A stretch of DNA of 64,000 bases from JAJXWB01 sp046349085. Lineage in GTDB: Bacteria; Pseudomonadota; Alphaproteobacteria; Rhizobiales; Beijerinckiaceae. Positions 33,643-41,286 of this stretch are shown in pieces. The notes beneath the pieces are model-generated. The model did not search any database and had not been told where the DNA came from. It was given only the letters and a program-made list of their open reading frames with translations. The translations under genes were made by a program, and so were the position numbers. How positions within the stretch are numbered: the stretch's first letter is position 1; the number at the start of each line of letters is the position of its first letter. The DNA is taken from positions 441,649 through 505,648 of the forward strand of contig JAXMDA010000002.1 of NCBI GenBank assembly GCA_046349085.1, in the 5' to 3' direction.

Positions 33643-34113
33643 ATGCCTCGCTACCGCACGATAAGGCGTGTTCGCCACAGCGCCGACGACATGTTCGCGC
33701 TCGTGGCGGATTGCGAGGCCTATCCGGAGTTCGTGCCGCTCTGCACGGCGCTGCGCGTGCGCCGGCGCGAGCCGCGTGAGGACGGCGCCGAGGTCCTGCT
33801 TGCGGAAATGGAGGTGGGCTACAAGGCCATTCGCGAACGTTTCACGACGCGCGTCGCGCTCGACGCCGCCCGCAACGAAATTCTCGTCGAATATGTCGAC
33901 GGCCCCTTCCGCCACTTGCGCAACCGCTGGCGCTTCCGCGACATCCCGGGCGATTCGTCCGAGCAGAAGCGCTCGGAAGTCGAATTCTTCATCGACTACG
34001 AATTCCGCTCGCGCACGCTCGGCGCGCTGATGGGCGCGGTGTTCGACGACGCCTTCCGCAAGTTCACGACAGCCTTCGAACAACGCGCCGACAAGGTTTA
34101 CGGGCGCGGGTAG
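33643..34113 (+). CDS. COQ10/RatA-like START-domain protein
   Basis: A 156-residue SRPBCC (START-fold) protein. RRVRHSADDMFALVADCEAYPEFVPLC is the family N-terminus, and GPFRHLRNRWRF with EVEFFIDYEFRSRTLGALMG follow. Alphaproteobacterial members correspond to mitochondrial COQ10, which binds ubiquinone and supports its delivery to the respiratory chain. The Escherichia coli homologue RatA is annotated as an anti-ribosome toxin. COQ10-type function is more likely here, but this rests on lineage only. Confidence 0.85.
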   Translation: MPRYRTIRRVRHSADDMFALVADCEAYPEFVPLCTALRVRRREPREDGAEVLLAEMEVGYKAIRERFTTRVALDAARNEILVEYVDGPFRHLRNRWRFRDIPGDSSEQKRSEVEFFIDYEFRSRTLGALMGAVFDDAFRKFTTAFEQRADKVYGRG

Positions 34114-34141
34114 GGCAGTTTCGGCCAGAAACCGCCTCGCG

Positions 34142-34633
34142 CTACAACGCCGCTTCCAGCAGCTCGAGCGCCTGCTCGATCGACGCTTTTCGCACCGCGC
34201 CGCGGCCGATCTCGCCAAACCGGCGCTCGACATGAACCGTAGGCCTCCCGCGGCGCGCGCAGGCGAAGTGCACGAGGCCGACGGGCTTTTCCGCCGATCC
34301 GCCGCCCGGACCGGCGACGCCCGTGATCGAAACGGCCACATCTGCGCGCGAATTTTCAAGCGCGCCCACGGCCATTTCGCGCGCCGTCGCTTCGCTCACC
34401 GCCCCAACGGCGTCGATCGTTTCAGGCGAAACGCCGAGCATGCCGATCTTGGCGGCGTTGGAATAGACGACGAAACCGCGCTCCAGCACAGCGGACGAGC
34501 CGGCGATTTCCGTGATCAGGCCCGCCGCCAGCCCGCCAGTGCAGGATTCGGCGGTTGCGATGGTCAGGCCGGCGGCCGTGTAGCGCTCGACCAGCCTTTT
34601 CGCGCGTTCCTCGAGCGCTGCGTCGAAGGCCAT
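34142..34633 (-). CDS. CinA-family nicotinamide-nucleotide amidase (PncC type)
   Basis: A 163-residue protein equal to the C-terminal CinA domain alone. TIATAESCTGGLAAGLIT is the active-site motif with the serine nucleophile; YSNAAKIGMLGV, VSEATAREMA and SITGVAGPGGGSAEKPVGLVHFA complete the domain. PncC deamidates nicotinamide mononucleotide in NAD recycling. It starts 1 bp after the ispDF stop, so it is translationally linked to it, the usual alphaproteobacterial arrangement. Confidence 0.93.
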   Translation of the reverse strand: MAFDAALEERAKRLVERYTAAGLTIATAESCTGGLAAGLITEIAGSSAVLERGFVVYSNAAKIGMLGVSPETIDAVGAVSEATAREMAVGALENSRADVAVSITGVAGPGGGSAEKPVGLVHFACARRGRPTVHVERRFGEIGRGAVRKASIEQALELLEAAL

Positions 34634-34634
34634 T

Positions 34635-35831
34635 CTATTCTCCCGCCGGCAGCCGCACGGTCGCCGTCGCGAGCGCGGCGATTCCTTCCTCGCGGCCGGT
34701 GAAGCCGAGGCGTTCCGACGTCGTCGCCTTCACCGCCACGCGGTCGACGGAAATCTTCATGATCTCCGCGAGCTTTGCGCGGATCGCATCGCGATGCGGA
34801 CCGACCTTCGGACGCTCGGCGACCACGGTGGCGTCGACATGCGCGATCATGCCGCCGCGCGACCGCACGCGATCGGCGGCATAGGACAGGAAAATCGAGG
34901 AGGCCGCGCCCTTCCATTGCGGATCGGACGGGGGAAAATGCGAGCCGATGTCGCCGTCCGCCAGCGCGCCGAAGATCGCGTCGGTGACGGCGTGCATCAG
35001 CACGTCGGCGTCGGAATGGCCGAGCAGCTTCTTGTCGTGGGGGATCGCGATGCCGCCGAGCCACACGTGGTCGCCGGGTTCGAACGCATGAACGTCGTAG
35101 CCCTGGCCGACCCTGACGTCGCTGAGGTCGCCCGACAGGCGCCGCTCGGCCGCCTCGAGGTCGCCTGCGCTGGTGATCTTCATGTTGCCCGGGTCCCCCT
35201 CGAAGACATGCACCCTGTGTCCGGCCCGTTCGGCGACGGCCGCGTCGTCGGTCAGCTCGAGCCCGGCGGTCGCGCGATGCGCGGCGAGCAGCAGGGCGTA
35301 GTCGAAGGCCTGCGGCGTTTGCACGGCGCGAAGGCGGGCGCGGTCCGGCGTGCCGGTCACGGCGCCCGCGTCGTCCACCGTCTTGATCGTGTCGGTGACG
35401 GAAAAGCCCGGCACGGCCGCCCCGAAATCGCGCCCCGCCGCGCGGGCTCGCGAAATTAATTCAGAACTTGCGAATGGTCGTGCAGCATCATGAACAAGAA
35501 CGATTTTTTGCGCTCCGCTGGAAACAGATTCCAGCCCGTTCCGCACGCTGGCCTGCCGCGTTGCGCCGCCTGCGGCCCAGGGCAGAAGCCGCGCCGCGAC
35601 ATCCTTCGGCAGGGCGCCGACCGCGCCTTCATAGAGCGCCAAATCGTCGGGGTGGATGGTCGCCAGAAGCCGCGCTTCGGGCAAGGCCCGGGCGAAAGCC
35701 GCGATCGTCCGGGTCAGGACGGGCATACCGGCCAGCAACCGGTATTGCTTCGGAATCTCGCCGCCGAAACGTGAGCCACGGCCCGCGGCCACAATTAGAA
35801 CGAGCGTGTCGGCGCCTGCTTGCGAGAACAT
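34635..35831 (-). CDS. ispDF: bifunctional IspD/IspF (MEP pathway)
   Basis: A 398-residue fusion. Residues 1-230 are IspD (CTP: MEP cytidylyltransferase) with LIVAAGRGSRFGGEIPKQY, VLVHDAARPF and EGDPGNMKITSAGDL. Residues 240-398 are IspF (MEcPP synthase) with VGQGYDVHAF, LLGHSDADVLMHAVTDAI and GDIGSHFPPSD, which carries the zinc ligands. The two catalyse non-consecutive steps of isopentenyl diphosphate synthesis; the fusion is typical of alphaproteobacteria. It is divergent from dusB across 108 bp. Confidence 0.97.
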   Translation of the reverse strand: MFSQAGADTLVLIVAAGRGSRFGGEIPKQYRLLAGMPVLTRTIAAFARALPEARLLATIHPDDLALYEGAVGALPKDVAARLLPWAAGGATRQASVRNGLESVSSGAQKIVLVHDAARPFASSELISRARAAGRDFGAAVPGFSVTDTIKTVDDAGAVTGTPDRARLRAVQTPQAFDYALLLAAHRATAGLELTDDAAVAERAGHRVHVFEGDPGNMKITSAGDLEAAERRLSGDLSDVRVGQGYDVHAFEPGDHVWLGGIAIPHDKKLLGHSDADVLMHAVTDAIFGALADGDIGSHFPPSDPQWKGAASSIFLSYAADRVRSRGGMIAHVDATVVAERPKVGPHRDAIRAKLAEIMKISVDRVAVKATTSERLGFTGREEGIAALATATVRLPAGE

Positions 35832-35904
35832 GGCGCTTCAATCCGACGTTTCCGCGCGCCCGTCAATTTGCCGGCCAGGACATGACAAATATCAAGACTG
35901 GCTC

Positions 35905-35933
35905 TTGGCGCAGCGCAACATAATGTCTATTGT
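35905..35933 (+). promoter_or_regulatory. candidate promoter of dusB-ntrBC, apparently leaderless
   Basis: TTGGCG (35905-35910) and TATTGT (35928-35933) are 17 bases apart; the overlapping GTATAG (35932-35937) is an alternative -10. The dusB ATG is at 35940, about where transcription would begin, and no Shine-Dalgarno sequence fits between. Confidence 0.45.
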
Positions 35934-35939
35934 ATAGGC

Positions 35940-36971
35940 ATGAATGCAGATGCCCAAAGCTTGGGCGCCCAAACTGCGCAGCCCATCGTCCTGGGCGCGC
36001 GGAAGATCGAGGCGCCGGCCTTTCTGGCTCCCATGTCGGGCATTACCGATCTCGGCATGCGGCGCGTGGCCGCGCGGTTCGGCGCGGGCCTGGTCGTCTC
36101 CGAGATGGTCGCGGCCAGCTTCTATCTTGCCGCCGACGAGGAAACGCGCCTGCGCGCCGAGGGCGACGGGCTTCCGCTGCATGTCGTCCAGATCGCCGGC
36201 CGCGATCCCCGCGCCATGGCCGAAGCCGCGCGGCTCGCGGAAGCGGCGGGCGCGCATGCCATCGACATCAACATGGGCTGTCCGGCCAAGCGCGTTGTCG
36301 GCGGCTATGCGGGCTCCGCGCTGATGCGCGAACCGGAACTTGCCGTCGCCTTGGCGCGCGCAACCGTCGCTGCGGTCAAGGTTCCGGTCTCGGTCAAAAT
36401 GCGGCTCGGCTGGGACGCCGCCCAGATTTCCGCGCCCGAACTGGCGCGCCGCCTCGAATCCGAGGGCGTGGCGCTCGTCACGGTTCACGGCCGCACACGG
36501 CAGCAATTCTACAAGGGCCACGCCGACTGGACGGCGATCCGCGCCGTGCGCGAGGCGGTCGCCCTGCCGCTTGTCGCCAACGGCGACTGCAGCAGCCCCG
36601 ACGACGCTCGAAAAATGCTGGCGGCTTCCGGCGCCGACGCCGTCATGATCGGCCGCGCCGCCGTCGGCAGGCCGTGGCTCGTCGGGCAGGTGGGGGCGAG
36701 CCTCTGCGGCCGCGCCTGGCGCGAACCCGCGCCCGACGAAAAGGCCGAAGCCGCGCTCGATCATTATGCGAGCCTGCTTTCGGCCTTCGGCAAGGAGCAG
36801 GGCGTCCGTCACGCCCGCAAGCATCTCGCCGCCTATGCCGACGAAGCGGCGGCGTCCGGGGCCGGCCTGCCGCGCGCGCTGCGCGCGCGGCTCGTGACGA
36901 CGTCGGACGCCGATGAGGCCGCGGCTCTGCTCGCGCGTTGCTGGCTGGACTGCGCCGAGGAGGCCGCATGA
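35940..36971 (+). CDS. dusB: tRNA-dihydrouridine synthase DusB
   Basis: A 343-residue flavoenzyme that reduces uridines in the tRNA D-loop (NifR3 family). LAPMSGITDLGMRR, DINMGCPAKRVVGGYAGSALM with the catalytic cysteine, VHGRTRQQFYKG and NGDCSSPDDARKML are diagnostic, and IGRAAVGRPWL is in the C-terminal part of the barrel. It overlaps ntrB by 4 bases (ATGA), the classical nifR3-ntrB-ntrC operon. The unusual start context is described with the upstream promoter. Confidence 0.96.
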   Translation: MNADAQSLGAQTAQPIVLGARKIEAPAFLAPMSGITDLGMRRVAARFGAGLVVSEMVAASFYLAADEETRLRAEGDGLPLHVVQIAGRDPRAMAEAARLAEAAGAHAIDINMGCPAKRVVGGYAGSALMREPELAVALARATVAAVKVPVSVKMRLGWDAAQISAPELARRLESEGVALVTVHGRTRQQFYKGHADWTAIRAVREAVALPLVANGDCSSPDDARKMLAASGADAVMIGRAAVGRPWLVGQVGASLCGRAWREPAPDEKAEAALDHYASLLSAFGKEQGVRHARKHLAAYADEAAASGAGLPRALRARLVTTSDADEAAALLARCWLDCAEEAA

Positions 36972-38137
36972 ATCGCGAAGCCGACGATTTCGTCGTCGAT
37001 CGCGGGCGCATGGCCCGCGACGGCGGGAAGGCGACGGTCGATCCCGCCCGCCTTCTGTCGGCTTTGCCCAACCCCGTGCTCGCGCTGGACGGCGGCAACC
37101 GGATCGTCGACGCCAACGCGGCGGCGGAGGCGTTTTTCGAGATGGGCCTGGCGGCGCTGCGTCGCCAGCGGATCGAGGATCTGCTGCCGTTTTCCTCGCC
37201 GGTGCTCGGCCTGCTCGAACAGGCGCGCGAGCGGCGCGCCGCCATCAACGAATACCGCGTCGATCTCGGCACGCCCCGCATCGGCGTCGAAAGGGTGGCG
37301 GACGTTCACGCTGCGCCGCTCTCGGATGATGCAAACAGCCTCGTTCTTATGCTGCAGGAACGCACAATTGCCGATAAAATGGACAGGCAGCTCACCTATC
37401 GAGGCGCCGCCCGCTCCGTTTCGGCGCTTGCCGCCATGCTCGCGCACGAGATCAAGAACCCGCTGGCCGGCATCCGCGGCGCGGCGCAATTGCTGGAAAC
37501 GGCGGTCGAGGACGGCGACCGCGCGCTCACCCGCCTCATCTGCGACGAGACCGACCGCATCGTGAAGCTGGTCGGGCGCATGGAAATGTTCTCCGACGGC
37601 CGCCCGATCGAGCGCGAGAGCGTCAACATCCATAACGTGCTCGGCCAGGTAAAACTGTCGGCGCAGGCTGGCTTTGCCCGCCACATCCGTTTCACCGAGA
37701 CCTATGACCCCTCGCTGCCGCCGGTGCTCGCCAACCGCGACCAGCTCGTTCAGGTTTTCATGAATCTCGTGAAGAACGCGGCGGAGGCCATCGGCTCCGA
37801 CGCCATCGACGGCGAGATCGAGCTCTCGACCGCCTACAAGCCGGGCGTGCGGATGCGGACGCCGGGCTCGACGGCGCTCGTCAGCCTGCCGCTGGAATTC
37901 TGCGTGCGCGACAACGGCCCGGGCGTGCCCGAGGACATCATGGCCAACCTCTACGATCCCTTCGTGACGACGAAGACGAGCGGGACTGGCCTCGGACTTG
38001 CTTTGGTAGCGAAGATAGTCGGGGACCACGGCGGCATCGTCGAATGCGAGTCCCAACCGCGGCGCACGACCTTTCGGATTCTCATGCCGATGTATCGCGC
38101 CAAGGGCGGGGCCGCGCAGGACGGACGCGCGACGTGA
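36968..38137 (+). CDS. ntrB: nitrogen regulation sensor kinase NtrB
   Basis: A 389-residue cytoplasmic histidine kinase/phosphatase. A PAS domain (about 28-130) precedes the H-box with phospho-acceptor H160 in AMLAHEIKNPLAGIRG. The ATP lid motifs are MNLVKNAAEA (N), DNGPGVPEDI (G1) and TSGTGLGLALV (G2). It controls NtrC according to PII/nitrogen status. The start at 36968 overlaps the dusB stop. ntrC starts 25 bp downstream. Confidence 0.96.
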   Translation: MNREADDFVVDRGRMARDGGKATVDPARLLSALPNPVLALDGGNRIVDANAAAEAFFEMGLAALRRQRIEDLLPFSSPVLGLLEQARERRAAINEYRVDLGTPRIGVERVADVHAAPLSDDANSLVLMLQERTIADKMDRQLTYRGAARSVSALAAMLAHEIKNPLAGIRGAAQLLETAVEDGDRALTRLICDETDRIVKLVGRMEMFSDGRPIERESVNIHNVLGQVKLSAQAGFARHIRFTETYDPSLPPVLANRDQLVQVFMNLVKNAAEAIGSDAIDGEIELSTAYKPGVRMRTPGSTALVSLPLEFCVRDNGPGVPEDIMANLYDPFVTTKTSGTGLGLALVAKIVGDHGGIVECESQPRRTTFRILMPMYRAKGGAAQDGRAT

Positions 38138-38162
38138 AGCCGCGACGCTGGAGAAACAATTG

Positions 38163-39647
38163 ATGTCCGGCCGATCGATACTGGTTGCTGACGACGACAT
38201 GGCGATTCGCACGGTCCTGAGCCAGGCCCTGTCGCGAGCCGGCTACGAGGTGCGCGCGACCGGGGTCGCCTCCACGCTCTGGCGCTGGGTGGAGGCGGGC
38301 GACGGCGACCTCATCATCACCGACGTCGTCATGCCGGACGAGAACGCCTTCGAGCTTCTGCCGCGCATCAAGAAGCTGAGGCCCGACCTGCCCATTATCG
38401 TCATGAGCGCGCAGAACACGTTCATGACCGCAATCAAGGCGTCCGAGCGCGGCGCCTACGACTACCTGCCGAAGCCCTTCGACCTGAAGGAACTGGTCGC
38501 CATCGTCGGCCGCGCGCTGAATTCGCCGCGGCCCGGCGCCGACCGCGACCCGCATCACCACGAGATGGAGGGCATGCCGCTGGTCGGCCGTTCGCCCGCC
38601 ATGCAGGAAATCTATCGCGCGCTCGCCCGGCTGATGCAGACCGATCTCACGGTGATGATCACCGGCGAATCCGGCACCGGCAAGGAGCTGGTCGCCCGCG
38701 CCCTGCACGACTACGGCAAGCGCAAGAAGGGGCCGTTCGTCGCCATCAACATGGCCGCGATCCCGCGCGACCTCATCGAAAGCGAACTGTTCGGCCACGA
38801 GAAGGGCGCCTTCACCGGGGCCAACCAGCGCTCCGCCGGCCGCTTCGAGCAGGCCGAGGGCGGCACGCTCTTTCTCGACGAGATCGGCGACATGCCGATG
38901 GAGGCCCAGACCCGCCTGCTGCGCGTGCTGCAGCAGGGCGAATACACGACCGTCGGCGGCCGCACGCCGATCAAGAGCAACGTCCGCATCGTCGCGGCCA
39001 CCAACAAGGACCTGCGCGTCTCGATCCAGCAGGGCCTGTTCCGCGAGGACCTGTTCTTCCGTCTCAATGTCGTGCCGCTGCGCCTGCCGCCGCTGCGCGA
39101 GCGCACCGAGGACGTGCCGGACCTCGTCCGGCACTTCTTCAAACTGGCCGCGGAAGAAGGCCTGCCGCAGAAGCGCATGGAGCCGGCCGCCCTCGACCGC
39201 CTCAAGCGCTATCGCTGGCCGGGCAATATCCGCGAACTCGAGAACCTGACCCGGCGCCTCGCCGCGCTCTATCCGCAGGAAATCATCTCGGAATCGCTGG
39301 TCGAATCCGAGCTGGGCCAGGATTACGCCGCGCCGGCGCAAGTCGCCGCCGCCGAGACGCCCGCCGCCGCGCATCGCAACGGACGCGAGCGCGACAAGGA
39401 CGATTCCCTCGGAATCGCCGTCGAGCGTCACCTTGCCGAACTCTTCAAGTCCTACGGCGACGGCCTGCCGCCGCCCGGGCTCTATCACCGCATCCTGCGC
39501 GAGATCGAATATCCCTTGCTTTCGGCGGCGCTGGCGGCGACGCGCGGCAACCAGATCAAGGCGGCGGAACTGCTCGGCCTCAACCGCAACACGCTGCGCA
39601 AGAAGGTTCGCGACCTCGACATCCGGCTGATGCGCCTTCCGCGCTGA
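38163..39647 (+). CDS. ntrC: nitrogen regulator NtrC (sigma-54 activator)
   Basis: A 494-residue response regulator. The receiver has D11-D12, phospho-acceptor D54 (IITDVVMPDE) and K104. The AAA+ domain has Walker A GESGTGKE, the sigma-54 contact loop GAFTGA and LDEIGDMP. An Fis-type helix-turn-helix (IKAAELLGLNRNTLRKKVRDL) closes the protein. It activates nitrogen-assimilation genes when phosphorylated. The ATG at 38163, preceded by GGAG, is used; an in-frame TTG lies one codon earlier. Confidence 0.97.
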   Translation: MSGRSILVADDDMAIRTVLSQALSRAGYEVRATGVASTLWRWVEAGDGDLIITDVVMPDENAFELLPRIKKLRPDLPIIVMSAQNTFMTAIKASERGAYDYLPKPFDLKELVAIVGRALNSPRPGADRDPHHHEMEGMPLVGRSPAMQEIYRALARLMQTDLTVMITGESGTGKELVARALHDYGKRKKGPFVAINMAAIPRDLIESELFGHEKGAFTGANQRSAGRFEQAEGGTLFLDEIGDMPMEAQTRLLRVLQQGEYTTVGGRTPIKSNVRIVAATNKDLRVSIQQGLFREDLFFRLNVVPLRLPPLRERTEDVPDLVRHFFKLAAEEGLPQKRMEPAALDRLKRYRWPGNIRELENLTRRLAALYPQEIISESLVESELGQDYAAPAQVAAAETPAAAHRNGRERDKDDSLGIAVERHLAELFKSYGDGLPPPGLYHRILREIEYPLLSAALAATRGNQIKAAELLGLNRNTLRKKVRDLDIRLMRLPR

Positions 39648-39656
39648 CGGCGGCGT

Positions 39657-41138
39657 TCAGACCGATCGACTGTCCGGCCGCGGCGCGCGGCCCTCTGCGC
39701 TGCCGTAACGCAGGAAATGGTCGAGCGGATTGGCGCCGGAGGCGGCGACGTCCGGGTTGCTGCGCAGATACCAGTCCGTGACGAAGTCGGGGCTCGGATC
39801 AAGACCGGCGGCCGCGCCGTACTCGAGGTAATGGGCGTAGGGGTCCATGCCCGTCGCGCGGACGAACGGGTAGCGATCGAGATAGAATGCTTCATCGAAC
39901 AGGGGATTGCGGCGCTCGCCCTTGAGCGCGCGCAACAGGCGCGACGAAAAGCGGGACAGGGCGAGCAGGGCGCCGACGAGCGGCCAGAATGCGCGGGCCG
40001 CAAGCTCCTTTCGTTCGACCGTGATCTCCTCGAGGGCCGCCTCGGCCGTCTCCGCGCGCTCCCTTGTCCTGACGAGGACCGCGTTGAGCGCGCGCATGCG
40101 GCGGCGATCTTCCGACACGACGGCCGCTTCTGGCGCCGGCGGGATCGGTTTGCTGTGCGCGACCACGTCCGCAACGTCCACGGAGAAGGCGTCGGCTGCT
40201 TCGCCCTGCGGATGGATCGCGCAAAGCGCATGGCCCCGCAGCGCGCCGATATCCGCGGCGACGCCGTCGATCGGGCGCAGGCAGACCACGCGCGCCGCGC
40301 GGGCAAACAGGCAATTGTGGAGACCCGAGCCGCCTTCGCCGACGATGACGCGCGCCTGCGAGAACAGGGCGATCTGCTGCGCCCAGGGCAAGCTCTCGGG
40401 GCTGACCGTGACGAAACCGTCGGCTTCCAGGGCCGCGCGCAGTTCTGCCTCGTTCGCAAGACGCCGGGTGTGCGGGCGTCTCGAGTCGACGAGCGATGCG
40501 CGCGAAACGAAAAGCTTCGGCGTCTCCGGCGGCGATGGCGCCGCCACGACGTCCTGCAAATAGCCGACGAAGCGATTCATTGCCGGGTGGAATCGATAGT
40601 CCTCGTGGAGAACCGATGGAATGATCGCCATTTCGAGCCGAATGAGTTCGGGCAGGCCGTAGCGGACGAGGCGCGCGCGCGGCATGGGAAAAGCCTGATC
40701 CAGCATGCGCAACGCGAAAGCCGGCGTGTCCCACGGCACGACGAGGTTGACCTCTTCGCTATGGCCGAAAACTTCCGTGAAAAGCCAGGCGCGCGGCAGG
40801 AAATCGAGCAGCCAGTGACCGTAGACGTCGTAACCGGCAAGCGGCAGCACCAGCGACATGCCCGAAATGTCGCGCGGTCGGGCGTATCGGCTTGCGTCCG
40901 CGTCACGATTGGCCGCGCGCCAGCGCCTGAGATGTTCGGGATGAATGCGGGCGTCGTCGATAAGGTCGCCGTCGCGGAAGGCGAAACCCGGCCAGCGCAG
41001 TTCGAGGTCGCGGTAAAGGTGAATTCCAACCGGCGCCCCGCCGTCCGCCGCGGCCGGATAGACCGGCAGGAACGTGTCGCGCGCGCGAAAACCGGCGTCG
41101 CGTCTGAACTCTTCGATTGCTTCTCGCGGTCCAAGCAC
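39657..41138 (-). CDS. GT61-family glycosyltransferase with C-terminal repeat domain
   Basis: A 493-residue protein. Residues about 1-320 match the GT61 (DUF563) fold: LPLAGYDVYGHWLLDFLPR, LFVSRASLVDSRR, and VIVGEGGSGLHNCLFA with the conserved GSGLHN. A linker with a weakly hydrophobic stretch follows. The last ~75 residues contain two copies of a motif FDEAFYLDRYP...DPYAHYLEYG and DWYLRSNPDV...NPLDHFLRYG, seen in polysaccharide-biosynthesis proteins. It probably adds a sugar during surface polysaccharide synthesis. It lies on the opposite strand between ntrC and ntrY, 9 bp past the ntrC stop (convergent), and interrupts the usual ntr gene order. Confidence 0.8.
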   Translation of the reverse strand: MLGPREAIEEFRRDAGFRARDTFLPVYPAAADGGAPVGIHLYRDLELRWPGFAFRDGDLIDDARIHPEHLRRWRAANRDADASRYARPRDISGMSLVLPLAGYDVYGHWLLDFLPRAWLFTEVFGHSEEVNLVVPWDTPAFALRMLDQAFPMPRARLVRYGLPELIRLEMAIIPSVLHEDYRFHPAMNRFVGYLQDVVAAPSPPETPKLFVSRASLVDSRRPHTRRLANEAELRAALEADGFVTVSPESLPWAQQIALFSQARVIVGEGGSGLHNCLFARAARVVCLRPIDGVAADIGALRGHALCAIHPQGEAADAFSVDVADVVAHSKPIPPAPEAAVVSEDRRRMRALNAVLVRTRERAETAEAALEEITVERKELAARAFWPLVGALLALSRFSSRLLRALKGERRNPLFDEAFYLDRYPFVRATGMDPYAHYLEYGAAAGLDPSPDFVTDWYLRSNPDVAASGANPLDHFLRYGSAEGRAPRPDSRSV

Positions 41139-41245
41139 GGCGGCTCGATTCTTTTTGACTCCTCACGCCTAGCTTAAGGCTAATATGGCCCGAAAAACGT
41201 CGCAATCTGGCAACACCGTTGCGTCGTTGCAACTAGGCCGCAACT

Positions 41246-41261
41246 CCGCTAGCCCTAGCGG
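41246..41261. repeat. 7-bp inverted repeat in the ntrY leader
   Basis: CCGCTAG and CTAGCGG, two bases apart, 26 bp before the ntrY start. It could be an operator or an RNA hairpin in the leader. An upstream TTGACT (41155-41160) and TAATAT (41181-41186) are 20 bases apart, too far for a confident promoter. Confidence 0.4.
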
Positions 41262-41286
41262 AGGCTGAGCGGATCGTTGGGGGCCG

